Made by a program: the position numbers and the translations under genes. Shown one piece after another: positions 1 to 9,036 of a DNA stretch of 64,000 bases. The stretch comes from Chondrocystis sp. NIES-4102 (GTDB lineage Bacteria; Cyanobacteriota; Cyanobacteriia; Cyanobacteriales; Xenococcaceae): the NCBI GenBank assembly GCA_002368355.1, contig AP018281.1:1302001-1366000 (forward strand). Reading direction: 5' to 3'. Position 1 is the first letter of the stretch, and each line of letters opens with the position of its first letter. The notes below the pieces were generated by a model, which saw nothing but the letters and a program-made list of their open reading frames with translations, did no database searches and was not told where the DNA came from.

Positions 1-48
1 ATTTCTCCCTTTAAGCTTTTAACTACTACCTAATACCTATTAATTCCT

Positions 49-232
<184 letters not shown>

Positions 233-249
233 CCTACCTAATAATCTAA

Positions 250-537
250 CTAGTGATTATTAAGCCGAATATCATCCAGAATTGATTCTTTTTTATCGGG
301 AATAAATTGTAGACAAATTTTAACTTTACCTTTTTGCCAGCTTTGGTTAGGAGATAAAAGTTTACATGGTACTCCTTCTACTATCCACTTATGTTTTTTA
401 TGGCGATTAATATGCTCACCTAATCTATCTAGAAATTCTTCTGATGTATAGGTATTATGACTAATTAAAACATTATCCTCATGATTAGAAATAGATACTA
501 CTTCGTTGTTATTAATTATTCTGTCTGCATTATCCAT
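250..537 (-). CDS. KGK-family protein (1 of 3)
   Basis: Small 95-residue cytosolic protein ending in the signature WQKGKVKI, followed by a beta-strand-like FIPD and the tail LDDIR. The WxKGK core matches the cyanobacterial KGK family, whose biochemical function is not known. A GxPC motif (the cysteine before KLL) is shared with the next two genes as GIEC and GEEC. It is the last of three co-directional paralogues upstream of the same repeat element, so it probably belongs to one transcript with them. The start is an ATG at 537. No signal peptide or membrane segment is visible. The family call is confident; no role can be assigned. Confidence 0.75.
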   Translation of the reverse strand: MDNADRIINNNEVVSISNHEDNVLISHNTYTSEEFLDRLGEHINRHKKHKWIVEGVPCKLLSPNQSWQKGKVKICLQFIPDKKESILDDIRLNNH

Positions 538-593
538 AATAGATTGCTGTCAATAAAAATTTCTAGGTTAATTTTAGGGGCTATAATATCTCA

Positions 594-908
594 CTAATCG
601 GAAGTATGTATACGACTACGAATATCATCTAAAGAAGTAGTATTATTGCTTGTTTCTTCAGGCTCAAACTTAATAACCAAGTTTATTTTTCCTTTGCGCC
701 ATCCTTTTGTAGTTCCATCTTGTCTGATAACTTCGCATTCGATACCTTGGGTAAAAATATCTGAATTGTCACTATTTTCAACACTTTCTCTTATATAATT
801 TTCATACTCTTTAAGTAGTTGTTGCACTTTGAAAGTATCGCCAGAAGTAAATCTAGCTTCATCATGTTTCAAGACAGCAATAACATCATTGTGAGATAAA
901 ATTTCCAT
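594..908 (-). CDS. KGK-family protein (2 of 3)
   Basis: Second KGK paralogue, with the core WRKGKINL and tail LDDIRSRI. It also has the conserved GIECEVI segment about 20 residues before the core. The ATG at 908 gives 104 residues. A TTG at 935 would add nine residues and leave only 6 nt to the stop of the upstream paralogue. Neither start has a clear ribosome binding site, so the start is uncertain. The acidic N-terminal half differs strongly from its neighbours, while the GxxC, WxKGK and LDDIR elements are kept. This suggests old tandem duplicates that diverged under selection on the core. Function unknown. Confidence 0.7.
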   Translation of the reverse strand: MEILSHNDVIAVLKHDEARFTSGDTFKVQQLLKEYENYIRESVENSDNSDIFTQGIECEVIRQDGTTKGWRKGKINLVIKFEPEETSNNTTSLDDIRSRIHTSD

Positions 909-941
909 ATCCTTATCTAGTTTTAATTCAACCAATTATAT

Positions 942-1304
942 TTAGGTGTTGCTATTATTTATTTCTTGTCGCAGATCATCGAGAGGTGATGAATTTTCTG
1001 TTGCTGTATCAGGAATAAATTCTAAGGTAATATTGACTTTTATTTTTCCTTTTTGCCATCCTGAAGATCCAGCCCTTAATATTTCGCATTCTTCCCCGTC
1101 TGTAAACCAGGTCTGACTAGATAAAGTTAGCTGTCTATGTATATAACTATGAATTGCAGGTATTGCGTCATCCTTTATTACTTTATTTACACCACCTTTA
1201 AATTTACTAATACTAACTAACCTATCTGATTGAAAAGATATAACATCCTTATCATCACATTGAACTAAAAACTCATTAAACTGCAATTCAAAATCAGAAG
1301 ACAT
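942..1304 (-). CDS. KGK-family protein (3 of 3)
   Basis: First gene of the KGK trio in transcriptional order, 120 residues, ATG at 1304. It carries GEECEIL, the core WQKGKIKV, FIPD and the tail LDDLRQEI. It lies downstream of the dynamin-like GTPase on the same strand, separated by about 220 bp that hold a heptamer array. It may therefore be co-transcribed with the GTPase or start its own unit. No transmembrane segment is visible. The KGK family is essentially cyanobacterial and uncharacterised, so only the family is assigned. Confidence 0.75.
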   Translation of the reverse strand: MSSDFELQFNEFLVQCDDKDVISFQSDRLVSISKFKGGVNKVIKDDAIPAIHSYIHRQLTLSSQTWFTDGEECEILRAGSSGWQKGKIKVNITLEFIPDTATENSSPLDDLRQEINNSNT

Positions 1305-1456
1305 AGATTTTATTTACCCATTTATAAATTTATTGGTAATAGATAGTTAGGTGGTGCTAAATCAGATTAATAGTTTTTAGCTTTTATTCTTAACGCGCAG
1401 ATAAAGAGTTAGGGTAGCTGTTAGCTATTAGCTTTTAGCTTTAACTATTAACTACT

Positions 1457-1516
1457 ACTCCTGACTCCTAACTCCTGACTCCTGACTCCTGACTCCTAAC
1501 TACCTACTACCTACCT
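1457..1516. repeat. Heptamer tandem repeats (CTCCTGA/CTCCTAA, then CTACCTA)
   Basis: About six units of CTCCTGA or CTCCTAA run into CTACCTA-type units, between the dynamin gene and the first KGK gene. It is preceded by a TTAGCTATTAGCTTTTAGC-type sequence that also recurs in other spacers of the window. Confidence 0.75.
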
Positions 1517-1528
1517 CATTGATAACAT

Positions 1529-4006
1529 CTAGGGATTAATATGACTATAATTTGTACTTGCCATATTCAAAGAATAATCCTCAAAATCAGAAGAATTAAA
1601 AGTTATCTCCTTAACTTCAATAGAGGGTAGATAATATTCAGACAAATTAAAAGATGAAGCTGCATCATTAAAGAGCGATCGCAGACAATTATTAATACTA
1701 TTTACAGCTTGATTATATTGATTTATTTTTTCTTCTATTTCCTGCTGTAATTTTTGATTGAGAGCAATTTTACTAATAGCTTCCTTCTCCAAAGTTTGCT
1801 CTAAAAATGCCCTAGCCTGGGGATAATATTGTAATATTTTATTAGCTTGTGCTTGAGCTTGAGGTAATAAATGAGACTTAATAGTATTATTAATTGTTTG
1901 ACGGAAATTACGCCTAATTGTCTCAGAAACTTTCGGTTCAAAATCAAGTTTTAATAACTGACGTATAGCTGCTTGGGCTTCTATCATGCTACTACAATCA
2001 TATCCTTGAGAAGTTTGTTGTAAAGTTTGACGAAACTGATAAATAGAAAATGTTCCCTCATCATAAAAACGTGGGCTTTCTCGTACATAGCGATCGCATT
2101 CGGTTTTGGCTTCGCTATTTAAAGCATGAATTAATTGGGTTTCTAACTCGTCTATTTGTAAAAGTATTCCTGTATCTTCTCCCAATAAACGATCTAAGTC
2201 GCGATAATATTCTTGTTGTTGTAAGCGATCGCGTAAACGCTGACAAAAGTTTTTAACTAATATTTCTGAGGCTGTAGTTAAAGTATCTTCAAGTTCATTA
2301 GCCAAATGATATAACGCCTCTACCAAAACAGCAATTAAAGGCGCGGTTGCATTACGAGGATGGGATAAGGTAGCACGACTATAGGCATTTTGTACCGAAA
2401 AAGTTTGTAACAATTCGTCAAGACGGCTGACCATTTGCGCCCGCAATTTGAGAAAATCTTCCTCGAAAATGGCATCTTGATTAATAACAATATTATTAAC
2501 TTCTTCTCCTATATGTTGTAAAAACTCCTTACCTATTGTTTGCAACTTTTGATTTAGTAGCGTCAACTCCTGGGTTTTCATCGCTTCAATTTCCTGGGGT
2601 TGATGAATTACTTCTTGTAATTGTTTAAGGTAATGTTGTTTAATTTCCTTACACAGAGGTTGCAAATCTTCCGCCAAGCTAGCAAATAATTGAGGGCGTT
2701 TTTCTTCGGTTAAATAACGTTTAATAGCATTACGAAATTCTTCAATGCCACTATCAGCAATTAACTGTTGAATTAAAGGTGTACCATGTTCATTAAGGAT
2801 GCGAGTATAGTTTTCATTCTGGGTTTCATAACTATTAACAGAAACTCTAAAATTAGTGCGAGTAAGTTTACCAGAATTAGCACAATAATTATTAAATTCA
2901 CTAACAAACTGGGGCGTTTCTTCCACCCCACCAATTCCTTTAACACTATCGGCAAAAATAGAATCTAAACCAAAGCGGTTACCACTATTAGTAGCTTTAA
3001 TTTGACTACCATAAAACCCCAACAAACCACTAGTTTTATATACCCGTTGATTATCCCGAAACTGAGTAGTAATTAAAGTATCCAAACGCTGTTTTAATTG
3101 TCCATTAAACCAAGTTTGATCAATACGATTAAAAACATAAAAAATGCGATCGCGTATACCTAAATTCGACTTCATCTTTTCCAACAATTCAGTTTCTTCC
3201 GAAGTCATTTCTCCAGCAGAAGCAGCCTTAAGTACACAAATTACCGCCGAGGTATCAGGATGTTCAATTTTACTATAAGTAAGTTCAGCATCCTTTTTAA
3301 CAGGTGCATCAATACCTGGCATATCCACCAACACATTACCATCTTGCAACAGGGGATGATAACAGTAATATTCCACTTTAGCTAAAACCGCACTATTACT
3401 ACCCCGTCTGGCATAAGTTGCAGCTTGAGACAAATTAGAAAAATTAAATGCCTCCATTGAGTAAGTATTATTTACATTAGTAGCAATGCGATCGCGATTA
3501 TCTTGATACCCTTGTAATAATAAAGCTAAAGCATTCGCCTTTTTTGCCCTCTCAGACTTGCTTGCACCACCTTCCTGTTCGATAATGGCTATACAACCTT
3601 GAGATAATAAATCAGTAATTTCAGTTTGACGTAGATCATCCTGCGCCGATAACCCCAACTGCTGACACAAACTCATAGCCTGCTGCTTAATTTCCGCCTC
3701 ACTCAAAAAAGTTAAAACAACCTTCTCCGCCTCTGGTTCGGCATACTCAATGTAACATTCTATACCTGTAGCGTGTCCCTCAGCACTATAAAGCAATTCC
3801 CTCTCAAGTAAAGCATTAATTAACATAGATTTACCTGCACTAAACGCCCCAGCAAAAACAATTTCAAACTTAGGGGAAATAGCTTTTTGTAGTGACGTTT
3901 CTACTGCTGAAATATCTTGTTGCTTAATATTAGTTTCTTTAACTAAATTTAAAATGCTATTAACATTTTCTAACAATTGAGAACACTGATTAGGGATATA
4001 ATTCAT
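1529..4006 (-). CDS. Dynamin-like large GTPase
   Basis: A 825-residue bacterial dynamin-family protein. From the ATG at 4006, the P-loop GAFSAGKS is at about residues 53-60, the switch II motif DMPG at about 228-231, and the base-specificity motif NRID at about 293-296. The long C-terminal part is helical and rich in Gln, Glu and Leu (DLQPLCKEIKQHYLKQLQ and similar), as in a dynamin stalk. No obvious transmembrane paddle was seen. The open frame extends 58 codons upstream, but that part is AT-rich low-complexity sequence and the family-like N-terminus begins at MNYIPNQ. Bacterial dynamins remodel or repair membranes, and some act in phage defence. Its job here is not known. It sits directly upstream of three KGK genes. 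Confidence 0.85.
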   Translation of the reverse strand: MNYIPNQCSQLLENVNSILNLVKETNIKQQDISAVETSLQKAISPKFEIVFAGAFSAGKSMLINALLERELLYSAEGHATGIECYIEYAEPEAEKVVLTFLSEAEIKQQAMSLCQQLGLSAQDDLRQTEITDLLSQGCIAIIEQEGGASKSERAKKANALALLLQGYQDNRDRIATNVNNTYSMEAFNFSNLSQAATYARRGSNSAVLAKVEYYCYHPLLQDGNVLVDMPGIDAPVKKDAELTYSKIEHPDTSAVICVLKAASAGEMTSEETELLEKMKSNLGIRDRIFYVFNRIDQTWFNGQLKQRLDTLITTQFRDNQRVYKTSGLLGFYGSQIKATNSGNRFGLDSIFADSVKGIGGVEETPQFVSEFNNYCANSGKLTRTNFRVSVNSYETQNENYTRILNEHGTPLIQQLIADSGIEEFRNAIKRYLTEEKRPQLFASLAEDLQPLCKEIKQHYLKQLQEVIHQPQEIEAMKTQELTLLNQKLQTIGKEFLQHIGEEVNNIVINQDAIFEEDFLKLRAQMVSRLDELLQTFSVQNAYSRATLSHPRNATAPLIAVLVEALYHLANELEDTLTTASEILVKNFCQRLRDRLQQQEYYRDLDRLLGEDTGILLQIDELETQLIHALNSEAKTECDRYVRESPRFYDEGTFSIYQFRQTLQQTSQGYDCSSMIEAQAAIRQLLKLDFEPKVSETIRRNFRQTINNTIKSHLLPQAQAQANKILQYYPQARAFLEQTLEKEAISKIALNQKLQQEIEEKINQYNQAVNSINNCLRSLFNDAASSFNLSEYYLPSIEVKEITFNSSDFEDYSLNMASTNYSHINP

Positions 4007-4279
4007 ATTATCTAGATAAATAGAAAAGTAATTACTATTCCTAGACTTCCCTAATCTTAGATATAAATTAAAAAACCTTGGTGGATAATATATATAATAA
4101 AAAAGAAGTTGCTCAATATAATAATTTTTTAGTATTGTCAGCTTAATTATTAAATTAAAAAACCTAATCAAGAAGAACAAAAATACTCAGTAAATCATAT
4201 TTTCAATTACCAACGCCCTAAAAAGAAATTAAAAAATAAATATTTATTGTTACCCATGCTTTTAATCTGGGCAATATAT

Positions 4280-4858
4280 TCATAATTGCTTAAAATCCAC
4301 CATATCTGGCAAGTTATGTAATAAATCATCCCAGGTTTTATAGGTTTTCAATGCTTTAATTACTATAGGCAAAGGTTTATCAAAAACACGCTTGCTATCT
4401 ATTTCTTCAGGAAAATTTAGTTTATAGGCTAATTGTTCTTGAGGAGGGTTAAACTGTGCATTAACTCCTGGCTTATTGCCCCGTGCATCCAAGCGATACC
4501 ATTGATATTGAGGCAGATATACGGCATTTAAACTATGTAATGAATAGGGCGCGCCATCATCAAATACACTTAAGCGTTGGTAACAAAAACCTGTGGGAAT
4601 AGAATTAGCCCGTAATAAAGCAGCCAAAAGATGACTTTTCGCATAACAATATCCTGTCCGATATTTTAATACTTCTGAAGCTTCACAAGTAACAGGATTT
4701 TTTTGATAGTCACTACTATGATCTATATTATCTCTTACCCATTCAAAACAGTTTTTAATAGTATTATTTATTTGTGGTGTTGCTAACTGTTGGGCTAGTT
4801 TTAAGATATTTGGTTCTTGCCAATTAATAATGGGTGTTGCTATTAGATATTCTTGCAT
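4280..4858 (-). CDS. Transglutaminase-like cysteine protein
   Basis: A 192-residue protein with a transglutaminase-like fold. Cys71 lies in GYCYAKSHLLAALLR, His108 in SLHSLNAVYL and Asp124 in WYRLDARGNK, in the order and spacing of the papain-like triad. There is no signal peptide, so it is probably cytosolic. Such domains act as proteases or amidases, or serve as catalytic modules on peptides; the substrate cannot be told. It is co-directional with the dynamin gene, about 100 bp upstream of the dynamin open frame, and has a repeat element directly upstream. The domain call is firm; the activity is inferred from the complete triad. Confidence 0.8.
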   Translation of the reverse strand: MQEYLIATPIINWQEPNILKLAQQLATPQINNTIKNCFEWVRDNIDHSSDYQKNPVTCEASEVLKYRTGYCYAKSHLLAALLRANSIPTGFCYQRLSVFDDGAPYSLHSLNAVYLPQYQWYRLDARGNKPGVNAQFNPPQEQLAYKLNFPEEIDSKRVFDKPLPIVIKALKTYKTWDDLLHNLPDMVDFKQL

Positions 4859-4868
4859 TTATACGAAT

Positions 4869-5008
4869 TAAGCTAAGAGCGTATTTAAATTGTATACTAC
4901 TGTTTGAGAAAATCAGCTTAAAACCCTTATCCTAACTCTGACTCCCCCCTCCTGACTCCTGACTCCTGACTCCTTTCTCAACCAGTAACTTAAATGCCTA
5001 ACAGCTTA
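4869..5008. repeat. MITE-like dispersed repeat, copy 2
   Basis: Uninterrupted 140-bp copy of the element at 49-232. It has TAAGCTAAGAGCGTATTTAA at the left end, and its right end reads TAAGCTGTTAGGCATTTAAG on the other strand. This is an imperfect inverted repeat. It ends five bases from the stop codon of the CarS-like gene. The inner array is CTCCTGA heptamers. Confidence 0.65.
4935..4975. repeat. Heptamer tandem repeat (CTCCTGA)n in repeat copy 2
   Basis: Three to four CTCCTGA units with a degenerate C-rich start, in the centre of the second dispersed repeat. Confidence 0.7.
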
Positions 5009-5012
5009 TTTA

Positions 5013-5549
5013 CTATTTTAATCCCAGTTTTTTTCTTAATTCCGTTGCCCCCATAAATAATAAAGGAGTAACTACTAAACCTGTCAAAATAAAATGTAGG
5101 GGAAAGTGAAAATAAAAGTACCAAAGAATTAAAACTCCGTAGGTGGAATCCATGTGATCGATAAAATAGAAAATTTTATTGGTTTCATCGCCTGGAGGAA
5201 TATTTAAACGACGTTTAATAAAAGAGTTGGGTAATTCAGATAGATTAAACACAAAACCAACTAACAAACCGAATTCTATCAAATTAAAATTAGACAATAA
5301 AATTGCTGTAGAAGGTTCAATAAATAATGATTCCAGCCAACGGAGTAAATATACACTCAAGAGCATAGCTAGGGGTAAACTAATTAAACCACGCCATTTT
5401 TTATTTGCCCCAAACCATTCCGCTTGTATTGGTACATTTAATAATTGAAATACTGGAGTTTTCCATAAAAAAGCCTCAATCACTCCAGCAATAAATAGAG
5501 CCAAAGCTAACCAAAGTAAATTTAAAGTATCTATTAAAAATAAATTCAT
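5013..5549 (-). CDS. CarS-like (CDP-archaeol synthase family) membrane protein
   Basis: A 178-residue polytopic membrane protein with about four hydrophobic segments: residues 8-27, 52-72, 92-110 and 135-165. The sequence FGANKKWRG at 46-54 matches the G-x-x-K-x-WRG signature of the CDP-archaeol synthase (CarS) family, which transfers CMP from CTP to a lipid alcohol phosphate. A basic and acidic loop (KRRLN, then PGDE) and a later DHMDSTYG segment also resemble the family. Bacteria lack archaeol, so the lipid substrate here is unknown and the archaeal name should not be taken literally. It starts at the ATG at 5549 and appears monocistronic. Confidence 0.6.
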   Translation of the reverse strand: MNLFLIDTLNLLWLALALFIAGVIEAFLWKTPVFQLLNVPIQAEWFGANKKWRGLISLPLAMLLSVYLLRWLESLFIEPSTAILLSNFNLIEFGLLVGFVFNLSELPNSFIKRRLNIPPGDETNKIFYFIDHMDSTYGVLILWYFYFHFPLHFILTGLVVTPLLFMGATELRKKLGLK

Positions 5550-5886
5550 CTAAATAATTATATAGCAGTTATATATATAGCATTTATCACTAACTTGTAA
5601 AGCAAAGTTATGTTTTTGTGACTACTTTTGTGGCATTAGCAAATTATTTTTAAACAATTAGATTAGTTGAGTTACCAGTTACTATTTAAAAGCTAAAAGC
5701 TAAACCCTAATAATAAAAAACCTCCTCATATAAAAACATATTCCTCTAGTAATTAGCTATCCCAACTTTCCCTACTTGTTTACCATAACTAAGCCTATTG
5801 ATATCCTCAAGTTAATCTTAATTTTATCTATATTACTTACATTAAATAAATTCATCCCATGACAACCAAGCGTATAAAATTCGCCA
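5550..5886. other. Intergenic region between divergent genes
   Basis: AT-rich spacer between the CarS-like gene and the GT4 gene. It contains an AAAGCTAAAAGCTAAA direct repeat near 5690-5705, a motif also found at 31088. No gene, RNA or clear promoter was recognised. Confidence 0.5.
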
Positions 5887-7167
5887 ATGAAAATTGCCAT
5901 TATTACTTCTGGCTTCTTACCAATTATTGATGGTGTTACCGTCAGTGGACTACAAAGATTAATCAAGTTAAGCAAAGCAGGACATCAAGTTATACTCTTT
6001 TGTCCAGATTACAGTAGTTTACAAGCAGATTATCCTAATTGGCGAGATTATACAGGCAATATTTTACCTGGAGTTAAAGTAATAAATTTAGCTAGTGGGT
6101 CTTTTGTCGGCTTAGAATATGAACCAAATGTGACTATACAGTCGTATTCCACGGTTTTAGAACAATTAAAAGAATTTAAACCTGATATTATTCATGTAGA
6201 TGAGCCTGAACGGCTTTTTGTGGGTTTTTGGCGTATTGCTGGCTTAGATTATGCCAAACAAGCGGGTATTCCCTGTGTTAGTTTTTTTCGTACTAATTTT
6301 TTAGATTATTTAGAAGATTATTTTCCTTTACCTCAACCTATATTGGCAGCAATAAAGTTTTTAGTGCAAAAATTAATTGTCTGGGTTTACAACTCCTATG
6401 ATTTAACTTTAGTCACTAGTAAAGTTACTTACCCTGAAGTTATCAAAATGGGTATTCGTAATGCTAAACACAGTAATTTAGTTGGGTTTGATAGTTGTGC
6501 AGGTTATCAACCTAGTGTACGTCAGACAGATTTTTTTCAAGCAAAATATGGACTTGCCAAAGTAGATCAATTAATAAAAATAGTATTTTTAGGTCGTTTA
6601 TATCCTGATAAAGGTTGGAATTTTACCCTCGAAGCCTTTAAAACCGTATCCCAGCAAACAGATCTTACCAAGGTAGCAATTATAATTGCAGGGGACGGTC
6701 CAATGCGATCGCAGATAGCTAGGGAATTGGGTAATGTTGCGCCTAATGTTTATTTTCTAGGTAGAGTTGATCCTCAAGAAGTCCCACCCTTATTAGTAAA
6801 TTGTGATTTACACGTTACAACATCAGAAAAAGAAACTAGGGGCTTAACGGTATTAGAAGCATTTGCAGCAGGAATTCCCGTAATTGCCCCCAATTCAGGC
6901 GGAGTAGTGGAGAATATACAACCTGATACTAATGGGTTACTGTATATCCCTGGTGATGACCTAGATTTTACAATTAAACTCAAAAAACTTATTGAAAATC
7001 CAGCTTTAAGAAAGGAGATGGGCGATCGCGCTCGTTTATCTGTGCAAGAATATAGTTGGGATAAGAGTGTACAAAATTTAATTAATATTTGGCAACAAGC
7101 TATTGAAGAAAGAATATCACTAACCAATCAACAGTTAGTAATAGATCAACCATCAACCATTAATTAA
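5887..7167 (+). CDS. Glycosyltransferase family 4
   Basis: A 426-residue GT-B glycosyltransferase. The N-terminal domain opens with MKIAIITSGFLPIIDGV, typical of the family. The C-terminal nucleotide-sugar-binding domain has RLYPDKGW, GDGPMR, and an EKETRGLTVLEAFAAG stretch followed by IAPNSGG. These form the E-x7-E type motif that contacts the donor. It resembles the group containing the sulfolipid enzyme SqdX, but differs from SqdX at the N-terminus and is longer, so I do not assign that role. Acceptor and donor are unknown. It ends one base before the convergent acyl-AMP ligase. Confidence 0.8.
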   Translation: MKIAIITSGFLPIIDGVTVSGLQRLIKLSKAGHQVILFCPDYSSLQADYPNWRDYTGNILPGVKVINLASGSFVGLEYEPNVTIQSYSTVLEQLKEFKPDIIHVDEPERLFVGFWRIAGLDYAKQAGIPCVSFFRTNFLDYLEDYFPLPQPILAAIKFLVQKLIVWVYNSYDLTLVTSKVTYPEVIKMGIRNAKHSNLVGFDSCAGYQPSVRQTDFFQAKYGLAKVDQLIKIVFLGRLYPDKGWNFTLEAFKTVSQQTDLTKVAIIIAGDGPMRSQIARELGNVAPNVYFLGRVDPQEVPPLLVNCDLHVTTSEKETRGLTVLEAFAAGIPVIAPNSGGVVENIQPDTNGLLYIPGDDLDFTIKLKKLIENPALRKEMGDRARLSVQEYSWDKSVQNLINIWQQAIEERISLTNQQLVIDQPSTIN

Positions 7168-7168
7168 T

Positions 7169-8962
7169 TTAATCACTAAAAAATTGTCCTGCTAGATCAG
7201 TAATATCTGTATCAGGTATTGCCGACTGTTGCCACTGCGCCACAGTAGTTAAACTGCCATCGAGAAACATAGTTTGACAGGCACGACGTTGTATTTTACC
7301 ACTAGAAGTTTTAGGAATAGTACCAGTTTTTAGTAGGGCTACGGCAAAAACATTAGCCAGGTTTTGTTCTCCCACGGCTAAACGAATTGCCCCAATAACC
7401 TCTTCTGGATTGAAGTTACGCAAATCCTCACGGTTAATTTCGTGGGCTATTACTAACTGTTCTTCCCCCCCCACTTCAATACTAAAAGCAGCCCCATGAT
7501 TAGGACGCAAAGCCCGATGGCAACTGACTACTGTTTCTTCTATGTGTTGAGGATAATGATTACGTCCCCAAAGGATCATCATGTCTTTGATGCGCCCTGT
7601 AATATATAATTCGCCATCTCGCATAAATCCTAAATCCCCTGTGCGTAGATAGGTTTTATGGGGATTATCCACAAGTTTAGCTTGGAAAGTATCTTGAGTT
7701 TGTTCTTCCCTTTGCCAATATCCAAGACCAATGCCCTTACCTGCTGTCCAAATTTCCCCAACTTGGTCAGTTGTACATTGAGTTTTAGTTTGAGGATCAA
7801 CAATAATCACTTCATCTCCCAACCAAGTATGACCGCAACTAACTACAGCTTTGGCATTGGGAGAATCTGACCCTACTACTGCAACTTGATCTTGAGTTAA
7901 AGCAATTTTATCTACATAGGTGATAGTTGGATATTTTTGGGCGTTTCCCCCAGTAATAAATAATGTCGCCTCAGCCATACCATAACAGGGATAAAAGGCT
8001 GATTTTTTAAATCCACAGGGTTGATATAATTCGGCAAATCTCTCTAGGGTTTCGGCTCTAACAGGTTCAGCACCCGAAAAAGCCACCGACCAATGACTTA
8101 AATCTATACTTGCCCGTTGTTCCTCCGTAACCTTCTGACACAAAAGATCGTAGGCGAAGTTGGGCCCACCACTGGTAGTAATTTTATATTTAGATATTGC
8201 CTGTAACCAAAGAAAGGGTTTTTGTGCCAAAGCAATGGGAGACATCAACACCGCAGGTAAACCTGTATATAGAGGCTGCATTACCCCACCAATTAAGCCC
8301 ATATCGTGAAACATTGGCAACCACATCAAAATTTTGGTTTGAGAATGATGACCGAAAGACTGATAAATTACCTCAGAATTATGTAGAACGTTACCGTGGG
8401 TAATCATTACCCCTTTAGGCTGTCCTGTTGAACCTGAAGTATATTGTAAATAGGCAAGGGTATCACTATCAATTTTTGGTTTTTGCCAGCTAGAAGCCAA
8501 ATCTAAATTAACGCGATCGCTTTCGAGCCAAGACAGATTATTAAGTTTTAATGCTAAATTTGGATTACTAATCAATAATCCTTTTACCCTGTCGGCAAAT
8601 TCTTTGGTAGTTAGAGCGATCGCAGCTTGACAATCAACTATTCTATCTTGATACTGAGTTAAGGATTTAAGATGTTGTCGGGGATAATCGGTAACAGCAA
8701 TAACTCCAGCATAAAGACAACCCAAAAAACCAGCGATAAACTCTAAACCTGCCGTATACGGATATACTAGTAAAGCGCGATCGCCAGGGTTAACTTTAGT
8801 CAATAATTGTACGGCGATCGCTCTTGCTTGAAGATCTAATTCTTGATAAGTGCAACTAAACGACTCGTTTTCACCATCAGCTAAAAAAGTATAGGCAATT
8901 TGACTGGGGTGGTGTACCGATTTATCAAGTAGAACATCTACTATGGTGGAATTGATTACCAT
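7169..8962 (-). CDS. Fatty acyl-AMP ligase (FAAL)
   Basis: A 597-residue member of the ANL adenylation superfamily. The ATP-binding motif YTSGSTGQPKG lies at about residues 170-180. It is followed by MWLPMFHDMGL, typical of FAALs, then CYGMAEAT, YLRTGDLG and GRIKDMMILWG, and IPKTSSGK near the C-terminus. FAALs activate fatty acids as acyl-adenylates and usually pass them to an acyl carrier protein of a PKS or NRPS instead of CoA. No PKS or carrier protein is adjacent. The chosen ATG at 8962 removes 42 codons that would overlap the divergent ino1 start. In cyanobacteria, FAALs also begin olefin and lipopeptide pathways; which applies here is open. Confidence 0.85.
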   Translation of the reverse strand: MVINSTIVDVLLDKSVHHPSQIAYTFLADGENESFSCTYQELDLQARAIAVQLLTKVNPGDRALLVYPYTAGLEFIAGFLGCLYAGVIAVTDYPRQHLKSLTQYQDRIVDCQAAIALTTKEFADRVKGLLISNPNLALKLNNLSWLESDRVNLDLASSWQKPKIDSDTLAYLQYTSGSTGQPKGVMITHGNVLHNSEVIYQSFGHHSQTKILMWLPMFHDMGLIGGVMQPLYTGLPAVLMSPIALAQKPFLWLQAISKYKITTSGGPNFAYDLLCQKVTEEQRASIDLSHWSVAFSGAEPVRAETLERFAELYQPCGFKKSAFYPCYGMAEATLFITGGNAQKYPTITYVDKIALTQDQVAVVGSDSPNAKAVVSCGHTWLGDEVIIVDPQTKTQCTTDQVGEIWTAGKGIGLGYWQREEQTQDTFQAKLVDNPHKTYLRTGDLGFMRDGELYITGRIKDMMILWGRNHYPQHIEETVVSCHRALRPNHGAAFSIEVGGEEQLVIAHEINREDLRNFNPEEVIGAIRLAVGEQNLANVFAVALLKTGTIPKTSSGKIQRRACQTMFLDGSLTTVAQWQQSAIPDTDITDLAGQFFSD

Positions 8963-9036
8963 TCGTTTACCATTCTTTAAACAATGACTGTAAGATTTCC
9001 CTATAATGTAGTCCAATAATGGAGGAAGGTTAAATC

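Noticed and set aside
1529-4180. Dynamin-like gene starting at 4180
   Set aside because: The first 58 codons are AT-rich low-complexity sequence without family similarity; the ATG at 4006 begins the recognisable protein.
5887-7167. Assignment of the GT4 gene as sqdX
   Set aside because: General fold fits, but the N-terminus and length differ and no sqdB is adjacent.
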